DNA of 64,000 bases from Gongronella butleri (lineage: Eukaryota; Mucoromycota; Mucoromycetes; Mucorales; Cunninghamellaceae). The stretch is from contig JAIWZP010000015.1 in the NCBI GenBank assembly GCA_025201375.1, positions 372,001 to 436,000 of the forward strand, read 5' to 3'. Numbering within the stretch: the stretch's first letter is position 1; every line of letters begins with the position of its first letter. Shown piece by piece: positions 11,690-23,262 of the stretch. The translations under genes and the position numbers were made by a program. Below the pieces are notes generated by a model. It was not told the origin of the DNA. It did no database searches and worked only from the letters and a program-made list of their open reading frames with translations.

Positions 11690-12560
11690 TGAAAATCACC
11701 CAAAATAGGAAACAGGTGCGAGAATAACAATTCCCATACTTATGCTCTTATTTCTCGTGATATCCAGTTGCTGCATTGAAACCACCACACTCGCACAACA
11801 CCCATTTTTGGGATGCATGAATGATGCGCAGCACACGGACCTATGGAGGCCTTTTTTTTCTGCACTGGAACCACAACCCTCACCCAACGGCCATCATTTT
11901 GAGGGTTTGCGGACTAAAAAAAAAAGGAGCGACCCCCGCCGAGGTTTGCACAAAAATTGAATCGACCCACTCGTGCTCTCGTTTCTCGTGATCTTCATCT
12001 GCAATGGAACGCATGATGCGCAGCACACGGACCTATCGAGGGTTTGTGGACTAAAAAAAGCAGGAGCGACCCCCGAGGTTTGCGGAAAAAGTGGACTGAG
12101 ACACTCAAGCTCTCATTTCTCGTGATGTCCATCCTCTCTTCTTTTTTTCTTTTATTAAACTCACATAATGGAGCGCATTTCTCGTGATGTTCATCTGCAA
12201 TGGAAGCGCACCAATATTCGCACAACCGCCATTTTGGGATGCACGAAGATGCGCACATGGAGCTATCGAGGGCTTTTTTCTGTAATGGAACCTCAACGCT
12301 TGCCCAGCAGCCATTTTTGGGATGCAGGATGATGCGCACATGGACCTACTACCTATTAAGGGTTTGCGAACTAAAAAAAAGGAGGAGCGATCCCAAGGTT
12401 TGCGGAAAAAGTGAATTGAGACATTCAAGCTTTTCTCGTGATGTCCATCTGCAATGGAAGTACAACATTCGCCCAACAGGCATTTTTGAGATGCATGATG
12501 CGCACACCGAGCTATCGAGGCCTTTTTTCTGCAGTAGAACCACAACACTTTACCCGAAAG
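11690..12560. repeat. Degenerate tandem array of composite units
   Basis: Blocks recur in the same order with drift: TTCTCGTGATGTCCATCTGC, then ATGGAA, CGCCCAACAGCCATTTTTGG, GATGCATGATGCGCACA, GGACCTATCGAGGGTTTG and a poly-A stretch followed by GGAGCGACCCC. At least four partial units are visible, near 11740-11900, 11985-12100, 12110-12290 and 12420-12540. Unit length varies because blocks are missing. No protein is implied; open frames here merely follow the repeats. Confidence 0.75.
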
Positions 12561-12864
12561 AAAAAAAGCTGCCCGACACCCATTGCCTATTATGATCAAC
12601 CTCAATTTTTTTCATGGACCGATGCGCAACAGCTTCCATGCCTTCATTTTTTCACCAGCCAAACGCTTTATTTTTTCCATGAAATGAAGGATTGCTCGTC
12701 AACTAAGAACATTTTTCTTTTTTTTAAACGCTCCATGGGCATCCGACGTAAAAATACACCTCCAGTGAAAATATTAGCCAATTCCTATTAGTACTGTACA
12801 ACAATCTAATCTCGGTAATTTTCTTGCCGATTGTACTATTTAGAGAACAGGAGGGCAAAGTACC

Positions 12865-13630
12865 TAATAGGATGACTTACAGCGCGCTACGTAGCTTGGG
12901 TTTGAACATTTTGCATCGGTCATTTCACCGGCCAGCCTGCAGCGTCGTGCAGCCAACCAGCCAGCCACTCAGCAGCCAGCACACAAACAAAATGTGCAAA
13001 ATAAAAAAATAAAAAAATTCATGCAATGCACGCACCTTAATTTGGAAGTGTCAAACCTTAAATTTTTGCAAAAAAAATCCTGCCCAAAGTAGACAATTTT
13101 CTCAGTCGATCGCCGTTCATGCGTCACTCTTTGAGCATTTTTATCAAAGTTGGGGCGACCTGCCATTTTGTCTGGCAACAGCAAATGGTCGGAGTTACCG
13201 GTTTGGGATGCATTGATCGCTCGGAGTTCGAAATTGCCCGTTTTTAGGATTTAAATGTGTGACCCCTGAATTTTTCAAAAGTGGCTGTAGCGCTTTGGGG
13301 GTTTAAGCTTTTTTGTTGCAAATTTCGTGTTGAATGCGATGCAGCTATTTTTGAGCGGGTTCGACCATGCAGATGGTGAGACGAATGCAAAATAGTACAA
13401 ATCTGAAGTTTTTGGCATTTTCGAATTCAAAAAAAATTGGGCGGGGCCGTCCTGAGCACTGGGCCATAGTTTATGCCGTGACGCATTTTTCATTGGCGGG
13501 TAAGTCAGCTGTAAAAAAATTCTGGAGGCACGGCAGGCCAGCAAAGTCTGAAAAAACACTTTGTCGTTTTTCAATGGCAAATAACGTGAGTATTACAGTA
13601 TTTCTGTGTCGTGTACCGCGCTGCAGCGAG
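12865..13630. repeat. Dispersed repeat, copy 1
   Basis: Aligns along its length with 32822-34045. Anchor blocks include GTAGCTTGGGTTT, TTGCATCGGTCATTTC, AATTTGGAAGTGTCAAACC, CTCAGTCGATCGCCGTTCAT, GGTTTGGGATGCATTGATC and TTTATGCCGTGACGCATTTT. Frames such as 13275-13580 (-) exist in both copies but differ by indels, so coding is doubtful. Ends are set by where similarity fades. A TACTGTACA palindrome lies just outside at 12792. The type (solo LTR, non-autonomous element or other) is not determined. Confidence 0.8.
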
Positions 13631-13639
13631 GAGTATTAT

Positions 13640-14298
13640 TGAACAATTGAAAATTTGAAATGTCAGTGCACGTCAGGCTCTGTTCGTTGAGAACTTGAGA
13701 TAGGTAAAATTCGTAAAAAATGGACAGATCAAGGAAAAACGCATGAAAATCGTGCTCTTGTTCATTTTTTCAGCATTTCAGGCACTGTTCAAGACACACT
13801 ACAGTATATCGGTATACAGTAAAATGATATGATGATACTGTATGACACTCGCTTTATGATATTTTTGTGCAAAATACAGTACCAAAATCGTGAAAAATAA
13901 AATGTCCCTTTGTAGTCTGTGCATCTCGTCAAGCAACAATCACCGACTCATAGATTTGCTTTGCACAATGACGGTTTCGAACCGATTATGATAGAAAGCC
14001 TACGGGTTCTTTGACGGACCATGCAGCAGTGCTGTTCCAATATGATACTGTAGCGTCAAACTCAATTGAGCGTCATACAGTGAAATCACAAAGGCAACGT
14101 GAAATAGCAAACCAAAAATTGTATTTTTACGTACATACCCAACTTTTGTGTACGCATTTTTGTTCGTTCGGTTCATTTATTCGCAACGGCCGCAGCAGAC
14201 TGTGGATGTTTTCGGGCAGCCGGCGACGCTGTTGTCCACTCGATGCCACTACAGTATGATGTTTGGTGTTGCCATAGGCACAAAAAAAGAGAATGCTT
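13640..14298. other. Intergenic 3' flank of the cactin gene
   Basis: A/T-rich, with several TACAGTA/TACTGTA motifs (13801, 13815, 13836, 13876, 14046, 14249). The last 100 bp should contain the cactin poly(A) signal on the minus strand. No gene recognised. Confidence 0.45.
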
Positions 14299-16676
14299 TT
14301 ATTTGCGATAGAATTGACGTTTAAAGTGGAACCAAAGACTGAGGACGCCGCGGTCAAAGGTACACTTGAAGCCCTTTTTATGCGAGTACTCCCATTCACG
14401 GTTGACGATGCGGAAGGCAATATCCTAAGGGTGGAAGATGAATATCGCGCCCGTGTCTCTACACACACTCTTTTTTTTTTTTTTTACATACCTCGTAGGG
14501 CGGGCCTGCAATGAAACGTATCATGACGGTGTCTGGTGTCTCAGGATCTCTTTCGATGCGGTACGTAGGTGTCTTGGTCTTGTCGATCAGGTCAGGATAA
14601 AAAATATTGAACCTATAATAAAAAAAACCGGTGTTGGCACCCTTTTCCTGGTCTTTGCGCTTCTCCATGTCTTACTTGTAACCTTGAACGACCTTTGGAG
14701 GCGGATTGTCAAAGTCATAGTGAGTCTGGTTGTATTTGTTCCATTCGTAGCCGGTGTGCACGCGATTAAAGTAACGAGGCTTGCGCGGGCGATATTTGTC
14801 TTGCCACATGTACGTCTAATTGAAAAGCGTGAGACGACCATGCGCACACTGTGTAAATGGACCAATTGCTTACCTGCTTGCTGAGCTCTGCCTCGATGTT
14901 GAACAAGGATTCGTCTTCGTCAAAGCCTTGGGCACGCTCCTTTTCAAATAGGGCCGACGAGGCCATGGACGCGTCGTGATCGTCCTCCTTGGCCGGCTCC
15001 GTGTCACGAGCCATGCGGGGCTTGATTGGTATAATCTTTGTCGCAAGCACCTGTCGTCTTTGCTCGATCAATTGCTTCATGTCGTCCACAGGATCGAGGA
15101 CCAGCAGCATCTGTTCAGATTTTGGCAATTGGGCGAGCGGCTCTGGGCTCATGGAGCGGGTGTAGGTTTGGACGGAGGCGGGGGCGCCCGAGGGCCCATT
15201 TTGGCCAAATGCCTTGATGTCCTGTGTCTCTGTAAGATCTTGGTCGACGGGCTCAGCGGCAATGCCCTCGCCGGGGCCGACTCCCTGGCCCGAGACATCG
15301 GCGGCCTGCATGGAGAGGACCTGGTCAAGCTCGTGTTGGACCTTGTGTGCCTCTTGTCGCTGGCGTTCGCGCAGCTGGTCGAGACGACGCGTCAACATGT
15401 CCTGATGCATCCTGCTCAGCTTCGCCTTGGCCTTGTACACGATCAATTCGCGCAGCAGTGTCTCCCAGTACTCGACGTCGATGGGCTCACCCGAATCCAG
15501 CTTGGCACGCACCTGTTTTTGCAGCTGCGACAGCTGGTCGTACGTCTTGCCCTCCAGCACGCGCTGGATGTCCGTGTTGACCTCGGCAACGACACCACCC
15601 ATGGCACGCTGCTCCTCGCTCGCATGCAGCTTCTCGAGGCGATCTTGCGAAACAACAACCATTGCCTTCCAAAACGCGAGCGAGTCCCGGTTCTTTTCGA
15701 GCAGCAAATGCATCTGAATATCCTCATCCAGCTCTTCCGTGTCGGCCAGTGACAAGTCCTAAAATGAACGAAATTTTAGTGTGCGTTTTGTGGTCTTTTT
15801 TTTTTTTTTTTTTTTCTTACGTCAAAGATCTTGTAGGGCTCGTCGAGATCAATTTCCAGGTCGACCTCGTCGTCCATCTGATCGGCTTCATTGGCCAAGC
15901 GCAGATTCATGGCGAGAATATCAATTGGTTTGGCACGACCCTCTTTGATGCGAATCTCAGCGCGGCGCTTGGCTTGCTCGAGGTGGAACTAATTCAAAAA
16001 GTTTAAACACGCGTCCAAATTCGTCTCCATGGCCATCGCAATTCGTCCCATTTCCATTTCCTTACATCTTCTTCCTTGGCCTGCCAGTCGCCCATTTGCG
16101 CCAGCTCGGCCTCGCGCTGCTTGCGCTCCATCTCCTCCTCACGCAATCGGCGTTCCTCGTCACGCTCGGCGCGGCGCTTGTTGAGTTTGGCGAGCTCCAG
16201 ATCAGCCTCGCGTCGACGCGCTTCCTCGCGCTGCTTGATGTCGCTCGATTTCAAGCCGAGTTCTTGGCGGTCGCGCTCCTTTTTCTTGGCCCACACGAAC
16301 TTGGACTCGAGGTTAATATCGTTGAACGGGTTGTTGACGTTGGAGTAGCCAAGCTGGTCAAGCGACGGGCGCGCAGCAGGAACGAGGTCCGCGTCTTGGT
16401 CTCGATCGTCGTGATCCCGTCGGTCGCGCTTCTTTTTCTTTTCCTTTTTGTCCTTGTGCTTGCGTCGTTCGTCGTCGCGTGAGCGTGATCGGTGGCGCCG
16501 GCGCCGACGGTCGTCATCGTCTGGGGATCGGTGTCTTTTTAAAAAAAAAAAATTAATTGGCTTTTAAAGAAAAAAAAATCAACCATTGCATGTGTAAAAT
16601 ACCTGCGCTTGCGGTCATGATCGCGGTCGTCGTCATGGCGACTGCGTCCTCTCGAGCGGTCTGGGGAGCTGGCCAT
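14299..16676 (-). CDS. Cactin (spliceosome-associated protein)
   Basis: Cactin is a conserved nuclear factor that associates with the spliceosome and affects splicing fidelity. The start at 16676 gives an Arg/Asp/Ser-rich (RS-like) N-terminus (MASSPDRSRGRSRHDDDRD). A Lys/Glu-rich coiled coil follows (frame 16076-16296). Then comes the cactin middle domain (frame 14880-15760), containing WKAMVVVSQDRLEKLHASEE and VEYWETLLRELIVYKAKAKL. The C-terminal cactin domain is split over three exons and includes YKFNIFYPDLIDKTKTPTY. The last exon starts DIAFRIVNREWEYSHKKGFK and ends near FHFKRQFYRK, the classic cactin terminus. At least six introns are present. Confidence 0.93.
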
Positions 16677-17041
16677 GGGGAAGAGCAAAACAATGAGAAA
16701 AAAAAAAGCGCAAAAAAGGGAGCAAGGCCTTTTTTGCGAACCCTGCTGCTGCCATGGTTTGAAATTCCGCTGTCTGCGGCACCAAATTCGTTCCTGTTTC
16801 GTCAAACGAATGGTGCATTGCAGGTCAGCTGACGAGTGGCGACCAAAAAGAAAGACTAAATCCTGAAAAATTGGCCCATTGGATCAGGATCACGCTTTGT
16901 GCACTTTATCGGTGGACCCAGGATCTCTCCCAACACATTCCGTCGCATCGATGCACCCCATGCACGCATGGAAAGATAAAAAAAAAACGTGTTGTATTTT
17001 AAAAAAAGAAAAAAATATGGTACATGCATAAAAAAGGGCAG
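16677..17041. other. Short intergenic, cactin promoter region
   Basis: Lies between the cactin start codon and the 3' end of the next minus-strand gene. Several A-runs; no coding signal. Confidence 0.4.
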
Positions 17042-18241
17042 CTAATCGTCTTCTTTTTTCTTGTCATCGTCCACCATGTTATCAAACACCCGTCTTGCAC
17101 TGTCTCGGAGCAAGGAAAAGGCGTCTCCACGGCGTGCACTATCGTAAAAGCGAGTAAAAAACTGGGCTTGGGAGCCATCTTTCCATGAATCAGTATAGCG
17201 GCGTGTCAATTCTTGGATGGGTGAAAAGGTGCGCTTGACAAGATTGAACACTGAAAAAAAAAAAAAACGAGTGAATGGATGCCCATGGCGCCTATTTTTG
17301 GTGACTTACTATCTTCACCGGCGTGCGAGAACCGGTCGCCAAGATCAATGGTATAATAGTCGTTGCTATGCTTCTCTTCAATGTCTTTTTCTGCATTTCA
17401 AAGAATGATGAGCGACGACAGCTTACTAGAAGAGGCATTGGAACTTACGTGCAAGGTGATCAAAAAAGGCCTGGCGGGTATTTGTGACAACGAGCCACGA
17501 GTTGGCCATGGGGTTCCACGAAAAAGGTGAGGATGGCTGCTGCTTTTCTAGTTCCTGCTGCGATGGCTGCAATTGGTGTCCAGCAAAGCGGCGGAACAAG
17601 CAGACCATGTGGCAATTGTCGTTGGTGGGATAGTCCATGGTCTGTTGGTGATCGACGGAGCCCTTTTGGAGCTGTTCAATGTGCTTTGTGAGATTGGACT
17701 CTTGCAAGTGCTTGGGCTCCTTGGTCCACAAGACACAATCCTCCTTCCAGACAAGCTGGCCAGACGCCGTCTCTTCGGCCGTGCGCCCAAACGACGATAA
17801 AAAGTACTTCATGCCGCTTTCATCCTTTGGCAATGCATCCAATTTGTCCTGCTGCTGCACTTTGTGGTGATTTGCATCGTCAATGGCATGGTCGACGCCA
17901 TTGGCGCTGCCATTGGCAAGGCTGCTGGCGTCTGAAGACGAATTGAAAGAAGGACTGGCATGAAATGTGCTTTCTGCAAGGGCCGCGGCGCTTTGCGAGG
18001 CAGGCGAGTCGTCGGGCACCGTCTGGTCAGTGACCTCGGCCTGCTCGGACCACCACGGCGACAGCAATTCCGATGTATCTTCAGGTGGGGCGTGAAAAGG
18101 CACGGGGCAGACGGATGGGATGGGGTGCGAGTCGTCTGGCTGGGGCGGATACAAATGAGGCAGCGCAGGGTGGCAGTCTGCCGGCATATCTTGCTCTTGT
18201 TCCTGTGCGCTAGCACTACTTGCCGTAGACGTCGTGCTCAT
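17042..18241 (-). CDS. Conserved-looking hypothetical protein, three exons
   Basis: Family not recognised. The first exon (18241 to about 17450) encodes a low-complexity Ser/Ala/Asp region (1-110), then a globular-looking part (WKEDCVLWTKEPKHLQESN, MVCLFRRFAGHQLQPSQQE, MANSWLVVTNTRQAFFDHL). Exon 2 (about 17395-17310) contains NDYYTIDLGDRFSHAGED. Exon 3 (about 17250-17042) contains VKRTFSPIQELTRRYTDSW and ends in an acidic/Lys tail. Ordered residue patterns continue across both junctions, which supports a real protein. No signal peptide or transmembrane segment. Start codons of this gene and V-ATPase subunit F diverge with about 250 bp between. Confidence 0.75.
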
Positions 18242-18490
18242 CAATAAATAAAGAAAAAAAGGAAAAAGGTAAAAAAAAAAAAAAAAAAAAAAAAAAGGTG
18301 TAAAGAAAGAGAAAGATAGGGCAAGGCATCCCTGGATCGATTTCCATCGATTTTAGGCACCCAAATCCGAGGTTACACAAGTTGACCAAAAAAGGCACCG
18401 ACCCTTTGAACCACACAAAACGCAGAAAAAAGTCGACCTTTTTCCGTCCCCTTGTTCGTTTCGCTCTTTCTTTTGCACTTTTTCTTTTCC
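18242..18490. promoter_or_regulatory. Divergent promoter: hypothetical gene (-) / V-ATPase subunit F (+)
   Basis: About 249 bp between divergent ATGs. A run of more than 20 A lies at about 18270-18297 and a T/C-rich leader precedes the V-ATPase ATG. No TATA box is evident. Confidence 0.55.
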
Positions 18491-19107
18491 ATGGCTGATA
18501 AGATTGCTCACAAGGACAGAAATTTTCTTGCTGTCATTGGCGACGAGGTATTCATTGCATTTTGCCATAAAATCGCGTTTTTTTCATATTTTTTTCTTTT
18601 CTTTTTTTTTACTCTAGGACTCGGTGACGGGCCTTTTGCTCGCTGGCATTGGCCACGTCAACCAGCAACAAAAGCGCAACTTTCTTGTCGTCGACGCCAG
18701 TAAGCGCGGTCATCTTGCGCCCTGTTTTTATTGAAATTCACCTTTTTGCCACTTAGAAACGTCTCTGTCTGCCATTGAGGATCAATTTGTCGAGTTCACC
18801 AAACGAAAGGATATTGCTATCATCTTGATCAACCAACACGTACGGGGGGCCCCAATTGACGCTCTTTGTGCAAAACTCGTCGTGCAATGGCTCATTTACC
18901 TCGTTTTTTTCCTTAGATTGCCGAGGATATCCGCGAACTCATTGACAATCACAACCAAGCCTTCCCCACAGTGCTTGAAATACCCTCCAAAGATCATCCT
19001 TATGGTAAGCATCCGCCTGTTTCTCTTGTCAATTGGCTCATTTTTTTATTGTAGATCCCGAGAAAGACAGCGTTTTGAAGCGTGTTCGCCGCCTGTTTGG
19101 CGAGTAA
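18491..19107 (+). CDS. VMA7: V-type proton ATPase subunit F
   Basis: Subunit F is part of the central rotor stalk of the V1 sector, coupling ATP hydrolysis to proton pumping at vacuolar membranes. Five exons: 18491-18547, 18618-18699, 18757-18839, 18917-19004, 19055-19107, giving 120 aa, the usual family length. Motifs include [20 protein letters not shown] at the N-terminus, [18 protein letters not shown] in the middle, and [19 protein letters not shown] near the end, all typical of Vma7. It converges on the NOT1-like gene with 230 bp between stops. Confidence 0.97.
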
Positions 19108-19337
19108 AATGGCAATTGCGTGCCAAATTGTTGAATTGGAATTAAACAAGTATAACCGTATTTATTACAATATTGTGGATGCTTAAGCGGAAATGAGATT
19201 CAATGGAAATGCCTGGTCTATGCGAAAAAAAGAAAAAACGTGGCGCATCACGCTAGCCGCTTGATGGATCTAACAGTACGGAAAAAAAAAAGGATGAGAC
19301 GTGTTTCAAGGGGCAAAAAGGATGAGAATCACGTTCT

Positions 19338-21899
19338 TTACCGTCCAACATTTTCAAACAAGCGCTCAATTTCGGGGCTGGACCGCACAAACGAATGATT
19401 CCAAAAGTCAGGTTCCTTGATCAATGCAATAAAAGTGGCCAACAGGCCCCATGGATGTGGTCGATTAACAATCAGGCGTTCCAGCAGGATTCTTGTGATT
19501 TGCTCCTTGACGGGCTCTGGCATGTCGCGGAACAGGGTGAGCATGGCCTGGCTGAAAAAGTGCGTGTGGCTATTGGGATAGCGCAGGTGATCGGCCATGG
19601 CACTGAGCACCAAATACGAGCCCTTGCCCGGGAGACGCGTGATGAGGGCCCTGTACAAGGCGAGGGCCGGATTGGACGCGAGCTGCGTCTTGATCACGGG
19701 CATGGCCGCAGAAAGCACGAGCGCATTGAGCACATCCTCGCGGATTTCCTGGTCGTCGTCGACAAGCAAGGCGAGCGCGTCGTCTTCGAGACTAGCAGGT
19801 GTGGGCGTCGGTGCACCTTGCGCGTACAATGCCAGTTTGATAAGGAACGATGCAGGAAGCGCGTCTGTAAACGATTGCACGAGCGACGGCGCCTCCATGC
19901 ACTCGGGCAGCAAATCCAGTCTCAGATCGGGCGTGAGCGGGTCCGGGAAATGCATCACCAACGGGAATGCACTTAGCACCATGTTGCGCAGCTGAATGCA
20001 CGCGTGTGGAATCACTTGCACAAACACCATGTAATATTCGCACAAGAATTCAGGGAAATCATGCAACAAGACCACTAGATATCGCAGGGTCCCGCGATAA
20101 AACGCCTTGGTCGACGTTTGCAGCACCTGCTTGTCCAGCAATGGGCTCAAAAATCGCAAAAGACACAAAACAAGCTTGTGGTACATGGCCCACCCGCGAC
20201 GGTCGTTCTTGGCAAGCAATTGCGGCAAAAGCACACGGTGCGAGATCAATTGGAGCCATGACACGGCAAACCCAGGAAAATGCAGTGGCTGCAGCGCAAA
20301 CAGAGTATCACTTTTTAAACGTGTCAATCGCCATCAGCTCTGTCAAAATTTGTTTTCCATTGGCTTACCAATAACATGTCAGAATGCCATCGTCAATATG
20401 CGCATTGGGCAGCTTGCAAATTTCCAAGAGAAGAAGCGACAAGAGGCGGAAAAAGGGCTTTTGGTTGAATCGCAGGCCGAGTGTCTCGTGATATTGCGCA
20501 AGGACAAGCACCACAACAGACAGGGTATGTCCAATCAATGCCACTTGCTTGGACGCGTCGGGCGTCAATGACACGAGGTGCGCAACAAGGCGCGCAAGCG
20601 CATCCACCCAGTGGATCGCCCGTGGCTTGCCTTGGATATAATGCTGCACACACGTCTCGAGCGCCATCCGCAAAAAGAAACACTGCCCGTCGTCGTGCTT
20701 GGTTGCCTCGAGCAGCCGTGTCGCAAGATTGTCCAGCAGCGGCCGGTGGCACGCCGGATGTTGACACAATCGATTCCATTCCGCCAAAATCAGCCGCAGC
20801 GACAAATAATCAACGTCCTCCAGCTTGATCATCGGGTAAACATCGCATACCCGCTGCCGAAGATCGTCTACCAGCGAGGTCACCCTAAAAAAAATGGATA
20901 AAAAAATTAGAAAATGAATTGGATGAGCTAATGGATCGTTTTTTTTTTTTTCACTTGCTTTTCGTCAGAACGTTGCATCAGCGCCGTGATCGTCATGATG
21001 TGATCCTCCATGTTTGTAAAAGGCGTACTGGAGAGCAGACAAATGCGAATCAGCTCCACAGCAAAGTCAATCACAATGGCATCTGGCTGGAGCTTGATGT
21101 GCTTGGCCAACTGATTGTCAAACTCTTCCAGGGGCATCAATTGGTGCCGAATTAGCATCGAAATCACCGACGCATTGTATTTGCGCTAAAAAATGAGAAA
21201 ATGTAAGACCATGTTCACTTTTTTCTTTGTTCTCTCCCCCCTCCTTTTTCCTGGATTTCACCATTGACGTACCTGATCATCGGCATACACAAGCCATAGC
21301 AAAGCCTCTTTGCCGGCCTCGGGTGACATGTCAAAGAGGGATTGCAAAAACAGCGTGTACGCCTCCAATGCCAAGGTCGATGTGCTTTTGTACAGCATAT
21401 ACACGATCTTTTCCATAAAGGTCAGCATCGTCTGCTCGGGATTCAGGCTCTGCGAAATGAGCAATGGCATTTGCCGCATCACTAGGCAAATGTCATGGTT
21501 GGGCGGCAGCAAAGAGAACGTGATAATCCCCGAGTGCTGAATCAATCGATCCAATTCCACTAGCATTTGCTGTAAAAGAATAAAAAGCCATCAATCCCGC
21601 GGCTTTTGCAGGTACAAAATACCAATTCCAAAATGTTTCAACTTTTTTTTTTTTTTTTTTACCTCGAGCTTGGCCATGATCAAGTCATTTGTGGACGTGG
21701 ACGATGGTGGTGGGTTGAGGAATTCACCCATGGGTGGCGGTGGCAGTACGTGTGCCGAGGGCGAGGGCGCTTGCGTCTGCATGAGCCCTGTTGCCGCCGT
21801 ATTGTCAAACGACGGCGACGATGGTCCTCCTCCAGACTTTTGCGCAAACATTTCATACAAGCGCATCTTGGGCACGGCGTACGAGTGTGGTGAAGGCAT
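19338..21899 (-). CDS. NOT1-like CCR4-NOT scaffold, C-terminal half only
   Basis: CNOT1/NOT1 is the scaffold of the CCR4-NOT deadenylase. Five exons: 21899-21663, 21569-21273, 21185-20959, 20884-20369, 20310-19338, giving 749 aa with consistent phase. The NOT1 C-terminal domain is unmistakable (HFPGFAVSWLQLISHRVLLP; terminal HPWGLLATFIALIKEPDFWN followed by HSFVRSSPEIERLFENVG). The preceding helical region is also NOT1-like (MLIRHQLMPLEEFDNQLAKH). Typical NOT1 proteins exceed 2000 aa and carry N-terminal HEAT, MIF4G (CAF1-binding) and CN9BD (DUF3819) domains. None is visible upstream to 23 kb. The intron after 20959 uses a GC donor (GCAAGT); only this choice keeps frame. The first exon is disordered and Pro/Ser-rich. 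Confidence 0.9.
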
Positions 21900-23190
21900 A
21901 GCTGATGATATATATAAAAGGTGAGATTGAGAATAAAAGCGCCCCAAACGGCAAACAAACAAGAAACGAAAAAGAAAAAGAAAAAGAGCCGCCCTTCATC
22001 ATCATCAACAAAAAAAAAAAAAAAAAAAAATTGCGGAGTGCCCGAGCCAATGGCCAACCAGAGTCACGCCCTCCACTTGTTTTCCTGCGGCAATTGCAAC
22101 GTACACGATCAAATTCAATCAAATGATCTTGCAGAAACCCTAAATTCTCCATTATCCATCACTGGCGCGTGCCATTGTCCATGGCACAAATCAATATCCT
22201 CAGCTTGCAAAGGCTAAAAATCATGCAAAACAATCAAATTCAACAAATTCATCAAATTCCGGCCCAATTTGCTCCCAAAACCCATGATTTTTGCTTCCTT
22301 TTCCCAAAAGACACTCTCTCTTCATGAAAATGCATGCGCCGTGCTAAAAGCTTGCAGCCAGAACAAACGACCAGAAAGCCCTCGCAAAAAAAGAAGAACG
22401 TCACCCACTATCTCGATGAAAAATAAGAATTCCAATCCTGTGGGACATCCCAAAAAGGCAAACGGCCCTGAACCTGCCTCATGCGCATGGACACAAAATC
22501 AGATCAAAGAAAACAAAAAAACGACAGAAAGATCAAGTGGTATATTTTTTCAAAACTAAGTGTCTGCGATAGAAAAAGCTTGTTCATCATAAAATTAACA
22601 GCTCCCTTGGTCAGATCGCGCGATTTTTTCACAGTTTTCCAAGAAAGTACAAGCCATGCACGTGCCAACGTTGCAGAAATTTGTACTAGCCATGCCTTGG
22701 GCACCCTGCGTAGATTACTGCTGTTTTGTCGTGAATAAACACATAAAAGTGCACCTCCAATGCCCACAGCTCACATTGCGCACAGGAAAAAAAGCTGGAA
22801 GCACGGCCCAAAATGCCAAAAACAGAGAAAGGTGGAGAAAAACCATCTGGAAATCTCTCTTGCCTTTACAAAAATGACGCCAATCGCTCGACTCTCGCCA
22901 TCCACATCTCGCAATGGACCAATTTGCCCTGAAAAGCCAACCCTCGGATCGTGCTGCTCACCGACAATGTCGACCTTGGCCTGAATCTGGCACAAACAAA
23001 AAAGATTTGCATTGCGCACCCTCTACTGACAAAAATCGTGCATCCGACGCCATCCCGGTCCATCCAGATGCCTCAACAGCCATCTCAATCGCACGCAGTA
23101 TCCACTGTCTACAACGTGCACAGCGAAAAAAAAATTAAAAAAAAAAAATTAAAAAAAAAAAAGGAAACCGGGAAAAAATGCAAAAAAAAC
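21900..23190. other. Intergenic upstream of the NOT1-like gene
   Basis: A pyrimidine-rich leader (minus strand) with a T-run at 22010-22030 and a TATATATA stretch at about 21908-21916 precede the NOT1-like ATG. No exon of the missing NOT1 N-terminus is seen on the minus strand up to the tRNA. Remaining frames are short and unstructured. Confidence 0.5.
23182..23189 (-). terminator. Pol III terminator of tRNA-Glu
   Basis: Eight consecutive T on the minus strand, starting two bases after the tRNA 3' end. Confidence 0.8.
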
Positions 23191-23262
23191 TTCCCACACG
23201 GGGAATCGAACCCCGGCCACGTCGGTGAAAGCGACGGATCCTTACCACTGGACCATGTAGGA
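23191..23262 (-). tRNA. tRNA-Glu (anticodon UUC)
   Basis: A 72-nt cloverleaf with no intron. The acceptor stem pairs TCCTACA with TGTGGGA. The D arm holds the A-box (TGGTCCAGTGG). The anticodon stem CGTCG/CGACG encloses CTTTCAC, giving anticodon TTC. The T arm contains the B-box GGTTCGATTCC. A T8 run (23182-23189 on the complement) just downstream is a Pol III terminator. Confidence 0.97.

Noticed and set aside
14976..15752. 258-codon plus ORF over the cactin region
   Set aside because: Complement of the conserved cactin middle domain; composition follows from the sense strand.
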